Shown here: positions 43,239-52,438 of the stretch, one piece after another
How the letters are laid out: each line of letters starts with the position of its first letter
Position numbering within the stretch: position 1 is the first letter of the stretch
NCBI GenBank assembly: GCA_937879965.1
Contig: CALFMP010000036.1
Location: 620,001 to 684,000 of the forward strand
DNA: 64,000 bases
Reading direction: 5' to 3'
Source of the DNA: QKMZ01 sp012965515
GTDB taxonomy: Bacteria; Cyanobacteriota; Vampirovibrionia; Obscuribacterales; Obscuribacteraceae
Translations under genes and position numbers: made by a program
Notes under the pieces: model-generated
What the model saw: the letters and a program-made list of their open reading frames with translations, nothing else
What the model was told of the DNA's origin: nothing
Databases searched by the model: none

Positions 43239-45146
43239 ATGCACCCCCAAAGCCAAAAGGCTGGACTGTTACCGTCTCTAATCGCTCGCACCTCTTACAA
43301 GGCCCTGAGCGTAGCGCTTGCTTTGTGCTTGGTGTGCCCGTCAGTGCCGGCTTTTGCTGCCGAAACGGATGAAGCTGCTCTCCTACATGCTGAAAAGATA
43401 TTGTTCGGAAACGAGGCTCAGACCGGCGATTTTAATGAGCGTCTCCTTCGGGTGGAAAAACGCGTCTTTGGCCGGAAGAAGGCTGGTAGCGAAGAAGAGC
43501 GCGTCGAACGCATCACTTCCACACTATTAATTGATCGCAAGAAATTGAAGGTTACGAGAAAGGCTGACGATAAGCCGGCAGCGGCGGAAACGTCATCTGA
43601 AAAACCAGCAGAGAAAACTGCGGAGAAACAAACCGAAAAGCCGGCTGAAAGTGCTGCCGAAAAGTCAGCTGAGCCGGTTGCTCAGACGCCTTCATCGCTA
43701 ACTGCTGAGGCGGCATCCAGCAGTGCCTCGACTGCAAGCGCATCTCCGGTCGAACCTTCTAAGGAAGCTACCTCCTCTGCGAAGGAAACTGTGAAGGACA
43801 TCGCCAAGCAGTTTGGTGAGGAGTTCGCCAAAGATACCAGTATGCAATCGGAAGCGCAGGTTGCGCACGAACCTGCCGCCCAACCCAAACCAGCCAAAGG
43901 CAAGGGGCAAAAGGGCAAAGGTAAAGCCGTGGCAAATGCTTCGGCAAAAAACTCGGCAAAAAACTTGGCAAAGAATTCGGCAAAAGGCGGCGGCAAACAT
44001 GCCTTGTCCGCGACCAACAAGGCTACCGAGAAGAAACCGGAAGTTGCACTCACTGCGGAAACAGCTGCGCTCGACGCCCGAAACATAGAGAAGCGACCGT
44101 CCGCGCACGATACCCCAGTGACTTATTCGTCCGCCAGCAGCAACCGTATCTCGCGCGTTTCAGCGCCAAAAGCTAGTCAGGCAACTGCTCTCCTGCGCGA
44201 GGGCATGGAAGCCCACCGAAAAGGTGAGGACGCAAAAGCGGAGCAGTTGTTCAAGAAAGTAGTTACTCTCGAGCCGCGAAACCCAGATGGTTATTTCAAC
44301 TTGGGAGCGTTGGCTGAGAAGAAAAAGGATTTGGCCGGCGCGCTTATGAGCTATCGTGCGGCTCTCACGCTTACTCCGAATGACCGCGAACTTCAGGATG
44401 CCGTTGATTCCGTGGAGTCGCAGTTGGGTGTGGAGACTACCAGTTCGCACGTTGCAAGAGAATCTTCTCGCTCAGGTTCCGGGTCGCGTTCGGGTTCTTC
44501 AAGCGCACACGCTGCCGGTTCACGTGCAAGTTCTTCCCAAACATTCGCTGCTAATGAAGGAAATTCAGGTTCCGACCGTGAAGCAGAAGAAGCTCGGCGC
44601 GCAGAGATAAGGGCATTCTATGGGCGGTCAAACGATCGTGAGAATGCTGATCGCGAGTACGGTGGGCGCGAAACCGTTTCGCACCATGATGCAATTGAAA
44701 GTTCTGACCGTTTTGAATCGCAGCCGGGGACTTATGGTTTTGGACACAGCCAACACAGCAGTCGCAGCGCACACCACGGACCACAAGCAGCGCCCAATTT
44801 CTATCGCGCCAGGGCGAGGACGACCCGCGAAATTCAGGAAGAAGCTGCACCTTATATGGATGTAAACGATCCGAATGCACCGATGATGTCGGTTGGCTCG
44901 CCGCCGCCTCCGGTTGTGAATGCCAATCAGCCACAGCCTTTCCAGCTTCAAACCCAACGCAACCAAGCTGCAGCCCAAGCCACACAACGAAAGGGACCGA
45001 GCGCCGCTGGGATCGCAACCCGGGCAATTCTTGGTGTCGCACTGCAAGTAGGCACCAGTTATGCGCTACGATCCACTGGGATGCACTGCCCTGTTTGCCG
45101 AATTGGCGGAGGCGGTGGAGCGTTACGGGGACTCTTGAGGTTTTAA
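43239..45146 (+). CDS. Secreted TPR protein with Lys/Ala-rich low-complexity regions
   Basis: 635 aa. A signal-like hydrophobic segment (about 22-40, ending VPAFAAET) is followed by an E-x-x-LFG...RLLRVEKRVFG motif (about 50-77). A long KP/AE-rich tract with an AKNSAKNLAKNSAK repeat (about 105-280) follows, then two TPR hairpins (about 312-385, e.g. DGYFNLGALAEKKKDLAGAL), a Ser/His/Arg-rich region and a C-terminal CPVC followed by Gly-rich residues. It probably binds protein partners in the periplasm. No ribosome site is obvious at the ATG. The next gene begins 4 nt after its stop. Confidence 0.82.
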   Translation: MHPQSQKAGLLPSLIARTSYKALSVALALCLVCPSVPAFAAETDEAALLHAEKILFGNEAQTGDFNERLLRVEKRVFGRKKAGSEEERVERITSTLLIDRKKLKVTRKADDKPAAAETSSEKPAEKTAEKQTEKPAESAAEKSAEPVAQTPSSLTAEAASSSASTASASPVEPSKEATSSAKETVKDIAKQFGEEFAKDTSMQSEAQVAHEPAAQPKPAKGKGQKGKGKAVANASAKNSAKNLAKNSAKGGGKHALSATNKATEKKPEVALTAETAALDARNIEKRPSAHDTPVTYSSASSNRISRVSAPKASQATALLREGMEAHRKGEDAKAEQLFKKVVTLEPRNPDGYFNLGALAEKKKDLAGALMSYRAALTLTPNDRELQDAVDSVESQLGVETTSSHVARESSRSGSGSRSGSSSAHAAGSRASSSQTFAANEGNSGSDREAEEARRAEIRAFYGRSNDRENADREYGGRETVSHHDAIESSDRFESQPGTYGFGHSQHSSRSAHHGPQAAPNFYRARARTTREIQEEAAPYMDVNDPNAPMMSVGSPPPPVVNANQPQPFQLQTQRNQAAAQATQRKGPSAAGIATRAILGVALQVGTSYALRSTGMHCPVCRIGGGGGALRGLLRF

Positions 45147-45150
45147 CTAG

Positions 45151-45714
45151 TTGCAAATCCGCTTGAATCGGACGACTTTCAATTTTGTCGTGCTTCTGCT
45201 CGGGTTTTGCACGTTGGCAGCAACGGCTGCCCTGGCGGATGAATCTCTAAGGATCGCGCGTCCGCAGCGGGGGGAAGGTCCAGAGCGGTCGGAACGTTCA
45301 GGGACCTCGGAGCGCCCGGAGCGTCGGCTTCCGGCCGGCAGTGAAGCAGTAAACAATTCAGAAGCCTCCGGTGCATCCGCCGCAACATCAGCTTCTAAGT
45401 CCCCTCCTCCCAAAAACTCTTCCGCAGACTCTTGCTGCGGTTCATCTCCCTGCTCTGAACCATCTGCGGCTGAAGATTCATTGCTGACCAATTCTCTTCC
45501 GGCCGAAGGTCTATACACCCGCTGGCGTAATGAGTTCGTTAATCCGACCATGTGCCCGATTCGCTTGTGTCACGGTAGCTGCGCGCGGACTTCCATGGGC
45601 TGTAAGAACATCAAGACCATGATCGACTCATTGCTCGACGCCTATATTCCTGAAGAACAGCCGATACAAGCCGTTCTAAATTTCAGATGTTGCGCTGGTT
45701 TTTCTGACGACTAG
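45151..45714 (+). CDS. Cys-rich secreted protein
   Basis: 187 aa. A signal peptide (about 7-30, ending ATAALADE) precedes a charged/Ser-rich linker and a C-terminal domain with nine cysteines, including SCCGSSPC, MCPIRLCHGSCARTSMGC and RCC, fit for disulfides or metal binding. The start is TTG at 45151; GAGG about 11 nt upstream lies inside the previous gene, so translation is probably coupled. The family is not recognised. A two-part hairpin element follows at 45724. Confidence 0.75.
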   Translation: MQIRLNRTTFNFVVLLLGFCTLAATAALADESLRIARPQRGEGPERSERSGTSERPERRLPAGSEAVNNSEASGASAATSASKSPPPKNSSADSCCGSSPCSEPSAAEDSLLTNSLPAEGLYTRWRNEFVNPTMCPIRLCHGSCARTSMGCKNIKTMIDSLLDAYIPEEQPIQAVLNFRCCAGFSDD

Positions 45715-45723
45715 GACAAATCC

Positions 45724-45773
45724 GTAGGGGCGATGCCATTCATCCCCCGGACGACGTATGGCGTCGCCCCCAC
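45724..45773. repeat. Dispersed GC-rich hairpin element, copy B
   Basis: GGGGCGATGCC (45727-45737) pairs with GGCGTCGCCCC (45760-45770) with one wobble. It begins with GTAGGGGCG and ends CGCCCCCAC, as in the other copies. It sits between convergent genes and may also act as a terminator. Confidence 0.65.
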
Positions 45774-45783
45774 ATTTTCCGCA

Positions 45784-46197
45784 TCACTCCCGCCCGCGGG
45801 CTTTATCCAAACATTTGAGCGTCGCGGCGAACCCGCCAGTCAACATACTAATGATCATCATCGTTAATCCGCCCAAGATTGGGGGCAAAAATCCATGAAT
45901 GGATAGGTGCTCGGGTGCTACAAACGCAACCAGCTCAAGGGCTAACGCGGGAAATATCCAGAACCCGAAAATCCACAGAGGAATAAGTATGAGGAGCGCT
46001 AATCCAAGCGTGGAGATGGTCCACACGGTTGCAAGCATCATTGCTGCGGCCTCAACCACCCATAAGAGGAATGCAAAAACAATTGCCAATATGGCAGCAT
46101 CGATATAGCCACCTTTGAATTCGATTCCAGGAAGCGCAGGAAGTAGATACATAAAGGCTAAAGCAGTCGCTGCGGTCTTAAGTAAGAATTTGAGCAT
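45784..46197 (-). CDS. Phage holin family 4 / YvlD-like membrane protein
   Basis: 137 aa with four transmembrane helices, resembling the YvlD/DUF360 'phage holin family' of ordinary chromosomal membrane proteins. Diagnostic pieces are ALPGIEFKGGYIDAAILAIVFAFLLWVV, TLGLALLILIPLWIFGFWIF and FLPPILGGLTMMIIS. Despite the name there are no phage genes nearby, so a lytic role is unlikely. ATG start at 46197. It is convergent with the Cys-rich protein gene and divergent from the sensor kinase at 46267, sharing a 69-bp control region. Confidence 0.85.
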   Translation of the reverse strand: MLKFLLKTAATALAFMYLLPALPGIEFKGGYIDAAILAIVFAFLLWVVEAAAMMLATVWTISTLGLALLILIPLWIFGFWIFPALALELVAFVAPEHLSIHGFLPPILGGLTMMIISMLTGGFAATLKCLDKARGRE

Positions 46198-46266
46198 GGC
46201 ATTAGGCGAATTCGCCGGAAACCTCAGTTAGTGAATCGCAAGGAGTACCGATACGGATTGTAGCTC

Positions 46267-48294
46267 ATGTCACAGTCTATTCTCCTAATCGAAGACAGTC
46301 GCGCACAGCTCAAAGCTGTAAGCGCAATTTTGCGCACTGAGGACTTTCAAATTTCCAGCGCTGCATCAATGCGCGAGGCTCTGGCGTGTTTGGACTACAC
46401 GAGTTTCGATTGCATCTTGTTGGATCTCACACTGCCAGATTCCGAAGGGCTGGATACATTGCGCGGCGTTCGTGCCAAAGCCAGAAGCGCGCCCCTGATT
46501 GTTCTCACCTCTACAGATGATCCTGTGCAGGTTGCAGAGGCGCTCAAGGAGGGCGCGCAAGACTATCTGATCAAAGGTCGCATCGACGGCGAATTGTTGA
46601 AGAGGGCTATTCGCTATGGCATCGATCGCGCACGCACTCAGGAAATGGTGCGCCAGAGCGAAGAAAAATTTCGACTGCTTGTCGAGAGCGCGAGAGACTA
46701 TGCGATCTTCATGCTTGATACGGAGGGCAACATTCTCACCTGGAGTCAAGGCGCTGAGCGCATCACAGGTTACACTCCCGAAGAAATTCTAGGCAAAAAC
46801 TTATCGATTTTCTATCCGCAGTCTGCAATCGATCGTGGTGAACCTCAGCATGGCTTGCGCGAAGCTGTGCTGAAAGGCAGATACGAGGACGAAGGCTGGA
46901 GGAAACGAAAGGACGGCACGCGCTATTGGGTGAATTTCATCAATACACCGTTGTTTGATCAGGAGGGAAACCTCAGGGGATATGCGCGTATTGCGCGCGA
47001 TACGACAGAGAAGAGAATCGCAGAAGAAACTCTCAGGCAGAAAATTGTTCTCGAACAAAAAATGGTGCTCGTCGATCTCTTGCAAGCGGTGACGATCGCC
47101 ATTAACCTCGCTCCGACCGTTGAGGATGCTGTTGCCACCTTGCTCAAGGAAGTTTGTACACACACGAAGTGGTCTATTGGTTGCGGCAATATCGTTGACA
47201 CCGAGTCAAAGGGCGAGTGTCAGGTTTCAAAAGTTTGGTACTTCCCTGAAGGATTCAAAATTCGAGCGGATGATTCTGTTTTGCGTGAAAAGCTTGTTTC
47301 GGGCGTTGGCATCGCCGGTAAGTCGTGGGAGTCCGGTGCGCCGGTTTGGCTTGATGATATTTCCAACGATGACTCGGCGTTGTGTGTCTGGTTGAGCAAA
47401 CATCAGGGGATCAAAAGCGGACTTGCTGTGCCGGTTTATGAAGGCTATAGGCTTTTCGCCATTGTAGAATTCTTTGCGGCTGCCGGAGAAAAACCGGATG
47501 CACCATTTCTTGAAGTTATGGCGAATATTGGTAAACAACTGACTGCCATTGTTGAGCGTAAGCGGCTTGAACAGCTACTTTCAATCGAGATGCAAAATCT
47601 TTCGCGTTCCAACGCCGAATTGCAGGAGTTTGCCAAAATTGCTGCCCACGATTTGCAAGAACCACTTAAATCCGTGCAGGGTTTTGTAGACCTGCTGAAA
47701 CGCAGATATTCCGACCAGCTAGGTGACGACGGAAAGCGATTTATTGTTTTTATCGATGATGCGGTTGTTCGTATGGAGCAACTTATTCGAGGCGTGCTCG
47801 ATCACTCTAAAATTCGATCGCAGGAGAAACGTTTTGAACGTACAAATCTAAACGCCGTCGTTCAGCAAGTAAAGGAAAATCTGAGCGTTAGCATCGAGCA
47901 AACTGGGGCAAGAATTAATAGCGACGAGTTGCCGGAGATTATTGCGGACCAACTGCAAATGGTGCAACTCTTTCAGAATCTGCTTGCCAATGCGTTGAAA
48001 TTCCGCAATCCGGACACTGCTCCGGAAATTAATATCAGTTGGCGAAGGGGTGCTGAGGGCGAATATCAATTTTCCGTCAAGGATAATGGAATCGGAATGG
48101 ATAGTCGCTATCTCAACAAAATTTTTGGTATGTTTAGTCGGCTAAACGCCAAGACGGAATACCCTGGTACTGGAATCGGTCTTGCCATTTGCAAGAAGAT
48201 TGTCGAGCATCATGGAGGGGTTATCTGGGCTGAGTCCCAACTGGGCAAGGGTTCGGAATTGTGCTTTTCGTTGCCGGATGAAACTAGGAGATAG
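46267..48294 (+). CDS. Cytosolic REC-PAS-GAF histidine kinase
   Basis: 675 aa, no membrane segment. An N-terminal receiver with D53 (LLDLTLP) is followed by PAS (about 130-250), GAF (about 270-430, DLLQAVTIAINLAPTVEDAV ... LEVMANIGKQLTAIVERKR), HisKA with H461 in FAKIAAHDLQEPLKSV (the bacteriophytochrome-type H box) and HATPase_c with N575, D606-NGIGM and GTGIGLAICKKIVEHHGG. The GAF lacks the Cys-His pair of bilin attachment seen in cyanobacteriochromes (HTKWSIGCGN is not that motif), so it is probably not a photoreceptor. The receiver suggests it is itself a phosphorelay target. The regulator gene follows 3 nt later. Confidence 0.93.
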   Translation: MSQSILLIEDSRAQLKAVSAILRTEDFQISSAASMREALACLDYTSFDCILLDLTLPDSEGLDTLRGVRAKARSAPLIVLTSTDDPVQVAEALKEGAQDYLIKGRIDGELLKRAIRYGIDRARTQEMVRQSEEKFRLLVESARDYAIFMLDTEGNILTWSQGAERITGYTPEEILGKNLSIFYPQSAIDRGEPQHGLREAVLKGRYEDEGWRKRKDGTRYWVNFINTPLFDQEGNLRGYARIARDTTEKRIAEETLRQKIVLEQKMVLVDLLQAVTIAINLAPTVEDAVATLLKEVCTHTKWSIGCGNIVDTESKGECQVSKVWYFPEGFKIRADDSVLREKLVSGVGIAGKSWESGAPVWLDDISNDDSALCVWLSKHQGIKSGLAVPVYEGYRLFAIVEFFAAAGEKPDAPFLEVMANIGKQLTAIVERKRLEQLLSIEMQNLSRSNAELQEFAKIAAHDLQEPLKSVQGFVDLLKRRYSDQLGDDGKRFIVFIDDAVVRMEQLIRGVLDHSKIRSQEKRFERTNLNAVVQQVKENLSVSIEQTGARINSDELPEIIADQLQMVQLFQNLLANALKFRNPDTAPEINISWRRGAEGEYQFSVKDNGIGMDSRYLNKIFGMFSRLNAKTEYPGTGIGLAICKKIVEHHGGVIWAESQLGKGSELCFSLPDETRR

Positions 48295-48297
48295 CTT

Positions 48298-48705
48298 GTG
48301 AAAAATCCCGTCGAAATTTTGTTGGTGGAAGACAGCCCTGCTGATATCGCCTTGACTGAGGAGGCTTTGAAGGAGAGTGGGCTGCAAAATACCTTGACTA
48401 TCGTCACGGATGGCGAGCAGGCTATTGAATACCTCAGCAAGCGTGGTAAATACAAGGACGCCGAGAGTCCTGACCTGATTCTTCTTGACTTGAACATGCC
48501 GAAGAAGAATGGGCACGAGGTTTTGGAGGTCATCAAGGACAATCCGAAACTGGAAGAGATACCGGTGGTCGTTTTGACCGTGTCTGAAGCCGAAGAGGAC
48601 ATCGCCAGAGCGCTAGGGCTGAAGATGAACTATTACTTGAACAAGCCCGTCAATGTTCAGAAATTGGCTCCAATCTTGACGACTATTGTCGAGCTCTGGA
48701 ATTAG
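48298..48705 (+). CDS. Single-domain response regulator, Rcp1-like
   Basis: 135 aa consisting only of a receiver domain. The acidic pair E11-D12, phospho-acceptor D64 in LILLDLNMPKKNG, VVLTVSEAEEDIA and NYYLNKPVN follow the Rcp1/CheY-like pattern typical of regulators paired with phytochrome-type kinases. GTG start with AGGAGAT 7 nt upstream. Its position right after the kinase with the HDLQEPL box makes them a probable pair. There is no output domain, so it would act by protein contact or in a phosphorelay. Confidence 0.93.
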   Translation: MKNPVEILLVEDSPADIALTEEALKESGLQNTLTIVTDGEQAIEYLSKRGKYKDAESPDLILLDLNMPKKNGHEVLEVIKDNPKLEEIPVVVLTVSEAEEDIARALGLKMNYYLNKPVNVQKLAPILTTIVELWN

Positions 48706-48790
48706 GGTTTTCGAAGCTCTGGCTGGGAACGAAAGATTTTCGACGTCGTCGGTTTATTATGTTACCGACTGGCGCTGAATAGAGGTTGTT

Positions 48791-50044
48791 TTGGCCCGGC
48801 GACGTTCTTCCATTGTTCTCTCGTTTACTACAATCGCGCTGCTTGCGCCTGGTTTTGCTTGGGTATCCGAAAGCGCGGTGGCAAAAGGCGCATCGAAGTC
48901 ATCCGCAATGCCATCTGTCGCACCATCTTTTGACGGCGGTCGTTCCAGTTCCCACTCATCGAGCGGTTCTACACCCGGCAGCTCATCAAACAGTTCATCA
49001 AACAGTTCATCCAACAGCTCGGTCACTGCCGCTAGTCCATCAGGTAGCTCGGTCTCTGAATCTATAAGCGCTAGTTTCCCCGACGTAAACGGGCAAACTG
49101 ATGGTGGAGTCGGGCACAGCACTATGATGCTGAAAATGAAGTCACCGACATTGCAGGGCAATGCCGTAAGGGAAGGCACCGCAGGCAGTGCAATGAACAA
49201 ACCGCTGCTCGAAGGGAATGTCCTGCGAGAAACGGCTCCAGATGATGCGTTTGCTGCGGCTGGCATGGCAAAGACAGAGGTTATGTTGAAGAAGCCGAAG
49301 CCGGCCCGCGTTGAGAAGGATGTCTATCGTGCCTGGGTGAACAAGGCCCGTCCTCAGTTTTCCCTCAAAGCAGATTCCCTGGACCCAATAGCTGTAGTGG
49401 AAGTTAAAGGGCAATGGGACAAAGCCGATCGCACACTTAAAAATCTTGGAATTCAGCATACGACCATCGGCGCCGGACAGCTTAATCAGATCGGATTGAG
49501 CAGAACCAAAGTGCTCGTCATTAATTGCGCCGGTACGTTAAACAGAGGCTCGCTGCAAGCCATTCGTGATTTTGTCGCGCAGGGCGGCTATCTCCTGACC
49601 ACTGATTGGGCGCTCGATAACATGCTCAAGCAGACGTTTCCGGGCTTTGTGGAGTGGAATAAGGGCAAGAGCAAAGGCAATGTTGTCGATGCGCAAGTGG
49701 TATTGCCGGAGCGCGAGTTTTTCCAGGGGACTGTTTCAAATGCCAGTTGGAAACTTGATGAGGAGAGCCAGACCGTTCGTGTACTGCGACCAGACGTGGT
49801 GAAGGTGCTTGCAGTGAGTCGTGACTTGGCTACTCTCGATCCAGACAGGCAGGGGATTCTAGCGGTTTCATTCTCATTCGGGAGAGGAAAAGTGCTTCAC
49901 CTGGTCGGTCACTTTGACAATAATTCGCTTCCTTTTTTACCTCTCCACCTGCCTGATCCGGCTCCAGTTATCGGCATTGGGCTTCGTCAAGCGATGGCGG
50001 CAAATTTCGTCATATCCGGTCTTGAGCGCAACAACGGTCGCTAA
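48791..50044 (+). CDS. Secreted protein with ThuA/GATase-like domain
   Basis: 417 aa. A signal-like N-terminus (about 8-31) is followed by a Ser-rich tract with SSNSSSNSS repeats (about 50-90) and a C-terminal domain (about 195-410) with the layout of ThuA/class I glutamine amidotransferase-like flavodoxin folds: TKVLVINCAGTLNRGSLQAIRDFVAQGGYLLTTDW and GRGKVLHLVGHFDNN. A catalytic Cys-His pair is not evident, so it may bind rather than cleave. The start is TTG at 48791 with AGAGG 5 nt upstream. Function unknown. Confidence 0.78.
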   Translation: MARRRSSIVLSFTTIALLAPGFAWVSESAVAKGASKSSAMPSVAPSFDGGRSSSHSSSGSTPGSSSNSSSNSSSNSSVTAASPSGSSVSESISASFPDVNGQTDGGVGHSTMMLKMKSPTLQGNAVREGTAGSAMNKPLLEGNVLRETAPDDAFAAAGMAKTEVMLKKPKPARVEKDVYRAWVNKARPQFSLKADSLDPIAVVEVKGQWDKADRTLKNLGIQHTTIGAGQLNQIGLSRTKVLVINCAGTLNRGSLQAIRDFVAQGGYLLTTDWALDNMLKQTFPGFVEWNKGKSKGNVVDAQVVLPEREFFQGTVSNASWKLDEESQTVRVLRPDVVKVLAVSRDLATLDPDRQGILAVSFSFGRGKVLHLVGHFDNNSLPFLPLHLPDPAPVIGIGLRQAMAANFVISGLERNNGR

Positions 50045-50144
50045 GTTAATGGGACTAAGCCCTTTCATCTTCTGACAAGCCGAGTTCTGCTAATATTCCG
50101 GGTTCAGGAGTCCGGCTGTAGCGATATCCATTCAGGCATTCAAG

Positions 50145-51335
50145 ATGACGAACAAGGTCCCTTTGTTTGGTGAGCTTCTGGTCCAATTGGGGTTTCTTAG
50201 CCCCGACGATCTGGAAGCGTCTATCAAAGAAGCTGTGCAACTCAGTTTGCCGCTCGGTCGGTCGCTGGTCTTGTCCAATAAGGTCAGTGAGTCTGACGTC
50301 AATTTGACTGTGGCTTTGCAGTCGATGATGAAGATTTGGGATTTGCCGCTGGCAAAAGCGAAGATGGCCGTTCCACTGGCACGTAAAGAAGGGCTCTCGA
50401 TTGCCGATGCTCTGGCTCGCCTGGGTTGGCGCACACGCGCTCACAACACGCTCTCACCGAGCAGTTTGGGCGGGTTGCTTGTTGATTCAGGTCTCGTCAC
50501 CAGAGAACAGTTGGAAGAGGCACAACACGAAGGGTACAACTCAAATCTTCCGCTCGGGCGCGTTTTGATTCTCAAAGGTTTAGTATCGCATTCGGTGCTG
50601 GCGAAAGTGCTGGAAGTTCAGCGCATGATTCGCGACGGCAATCTTACGTACGTGAGTGGTGCGAAAGAGTTGCGCAATCAAGCGACTGCAGCAGCAGGTT
50701 TGAAGATAAATCCGAAGCAGAAAAGTGGAAGTTATCAAAAACGTTCGATCAGGCTCGGCGAGTTTCTCATGGTAGCAGGCGTTCTCACTGAGAGCGATTT
50801 GATGAATGCTCTGGAACTCGGTCTCGAGCGGCAGCTTACGGTTGGTTCCGCTCTACTGGAGCTGGGCTTACTCACAGAAAGTGTTCTTGAAATAGCTCTT
50901 GTATTGCAGGGTAAAATTCTTGGTGGTGACATCGAATTGCAGACTGGAGTTCGTGACTTGAGAAAGGCTGCCGGCTTGTCGGAACTTCCCGAAGAGCATG
51001 AAGCCGGACCCGAGCAACGCGTTGTAATCGGCGAGCTGCTCAGGAAGTGCGGGTTGGTCGACGAGACGCAGATCAACAAAGCAATTGAACTAACGGCACG
51101 CTATCCATCACTGATAGGAAAAATGTTGGTGGTGGCAGGCGCAATTGACGAAGCAACCTTGCTCGCCGCCCTGCGCTGCCAATTCCTCATTCGTCATAGG
51201 GCAATCACGGTTGTTGACGGAGTGCGTGCACTACAGCATGCTGCTAACAATGAGATTTCCCTGGACGATTCGCTCGACGAATTGAGAATAAACGTGCCTT
51301 ACAAACTGCGCCGTGATGTTCGCTTGCCTAGCTGA
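50145..51335 (+). CDS. Four-module MshEN-like repeat protein
   Basis: 396 aa made of four related helical modules starting near residues 4, 107, 203 and 291. Each has the form LGELLVxxGxLxxxDLExALEL...PLGxxLLxxGLVSExxLxxALxLQ. The pattern matches the N-terminal MshEN domain of GspE/MshE/PilB ATPases, which binds c-di-GMP in some members. No ATPase, transmembrane segment or signal is present. It may be a free-standing nucleotide sensor or adaptor; whether the key Arg/Gly residues for c-di-GMP are kept needs alignment. Related to the C-terminal part of the protein at 242-1924. ATG start with only a weak AGG upstream. Confidence 0.82.
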   Translation: MTNKVPLFGELLVQLGFLSPDDLEASIKEAVQLSLPLGRSLVLSNKVSESDVNLTVALQSMMKIWDLPLAKAKMAVPLARKEGLSIADALARLGWRTRAHNTLSPSSLGGLLVDSGLVTREQLEEAQHEGYNSNLPLGRVLILKGLVSHSVLAKVLEVQRMIRDGNLTYVSGAKELRNQATAAAGLKINPKQKSGSYQKRSIRLGEFLMVAGVLTESDLMNALELGLERQLTVGSALLELGLLTESVLEIALVLQGKILGGDIELQTGVRDLRKAAGLSELPEEHEAGPEQRVVIGELLRKCGLVDETQINKAIELTARYPSLIGKMLVVAGAIDEATLLAALRCQFLIRHRAITVVDGVRALQHAANNEISLDDSLDELRINVPYKLRRDVRLPS

Positions 51336-51674
51336 TAGAAAGACCGACAGTCGCGAGAAACTTTGTCGAGGAAAATTGTAGAGGCGGCATTCTTGCCGCC
51401 TGCGGTCGACGCCATGCGTCGACCCTACAGAAGTCTGACAAGTTGAAGGCCGCACCGCATCTGGTGCTGCCCTCCGACCCGAAATGCACGACCAGCGAGC
51501 TGTGCACTGAAAGAATGCTAAGCCCGCTACTTATGAGGGGCGGCGTTGTGCCTTATCCACAATCCCGCTGGTCATGTTGAACTCTGTTCTAAGATTGCCC
51601 AACACAAATTGACTGGTACCACAAATATGTCAGTGTTGCGAAAATGTAATCTTTCCAGTTAACCTTTTGGGTTG
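51336..51674. other. Intergenic region between convergent genes
   Basis: 339 bp without a credible gene. It contains the two-hairpin element at 51378-51428 and a lone perfect DnaA-box-like TTATCCACA at 51553-51561. Nothing else is recognised. Confidence 0.6.
51378..51428. repeat. Dispersed GC-rich two-hairpin element, copy C
   Basis: Hairpin 1: AGGCGGCA (51382-51389) / TGCCGCCT (51394-51401), loop TTCT. Hairpin 2: GGTCGACGC (51404-51412) / GCGTCGACC (51416-51424), loop CAT. Outer GTAG (51378-51381) and CTAC (51425-51428) can close the whole. Hairpin 2 is identical to that of copy E. Confidence 0.8.
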
Positions 51675-52223
51675 CTACTTCATTGCAGTCCAGCTGCCGG
51701 AACGCTTCCACGTTTGTGCGAAGGCGCCGGTATTCGCTTTCAGTAAATCAGCTTCTTCTTTGCGGTTGGTTTCATAAAGCAAACGCGCATAACTGGCGAG
51801 CAAATTGACTAAATCCGGGTGGCTCTCCGGCAAGTGTTGTTGCTTAATAGCGAGGGCCTGTCTGTAGAATCGCTCGGCATCTTCATGCTTCTTCCAGGAG
51901 TGATAGAGCATTGCCAAGTTATTCGCTATAACGGCCACGTCCATGTGGTCTGCGCCCAGCGTGGTTTCATAAATCCTGAGCAATCGGCGGCACAGAGGCG
52001 CAGCCATGGCGTATTTACTTTGCGCCCAGTAAATTTCCGACAACCCTTCGAGTGAGATGACGAGCTGCTGGCTGCTTTCGCCAAGCGTTTCCGCTTCTTC
52101 CAGCGAACTCAACCAGCTCAACTCCGATTGAACGAGCTGACTTTGCAGATACGCCTGCTGTCCGGCGGTTTTATAGATCTCCCACCGTTTCCTGGCTTCT
52201 CTTTGACGATCAGTGTCGTTCAC
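51675..52223 (-). CDS. TPR-repeat protein
   Basis: 182 aa, cytosolic by appearance. Three or so TPR hairpins of the 42-residue kinesin-light-chain type (LEGLSEIYWAQSKYAMAAPLCRRLLRIYETTLGADHMDVAVIANN, LAMLYHSWKKHEDAERFYRQAL) run from about 55 to 165. A scaffolding role is likely; no enzyme motif. GTG start at 52223 with GGAGGT upstream. It is 215 bp downstream of the next minus-strand gene's end, with that gene's terminator between them. Confidence 0.85.
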   Translation of the reverse strand: MNDTDRQREARKRWEIYKTAGQQAYLQSQLVQSELSWLSSLEEAETLGESSQQLVISLEGLSEIYWAQSKYAMAAPLCRRLLRIYETTLGADHMDVAVIANNLAMLYHSWKKHEDAERFYRQALAIKQQHLPESHPDLVNLLASYARLLYETNRKEEADLLKANTGAFAQTWKRSGSWTAMK

Positions 52224-52391
52224 CGAAAAATTACCTCCATTCGATCCCGCGGTAACGAGTCATTATCTTCGGCATCGCCAATAATTGGAAGTACCGTCTA
52301 GCCAAAAATCTTAGCCGCGATTGCCGAAATAGATTAATTGCAAGGGCGAATTGTTTGCAGTTTGCTTTCGTTTGAAAGGAACGTTTAAAAA

Positions 52392-52420
52392 ACAAAGAGG
52401 GGGCGCTTTTGCACCCCCTT
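52392..52420 (-). terminator. Intrinsic terminator of the TPR gene at 52439
   Basis: Read on the minus strand, AGGGGGTGC (52419-52411) pairs with GCGCCCCCT (52406-52398) with one mismatch around a 4-A loop, followed by CTTTGTTTTTT. Confidence 0.75.
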
Positions 52421-52438
52421 CCGCCTACTGTATTGCCA

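Noticed and set aside
45784..46197. Holin, suggesting a prophage
   Set aside because: Members of this family are usual chromosomal membrane proteins and no other phage genes are present.
46267..48294. Phytochrome photoreceptor
   Set aside because: The GAF domain lacks a recognisable bilin-attachment Cys motif; only the H-box type resembles phytochromes.
51553..51561. Perfect DnaA box TTATCCACA, possible replication origin
   Set aside because: Single isolated copy, no cluster, no AT-rich unwinding element and no dnaA/dnaN nearby.
52233..52252. Regulon element upstream of the TPR gene at 51675
   Set aside because: Only one half-site matches and it is too close to the start codon for the usual -10 spacing.
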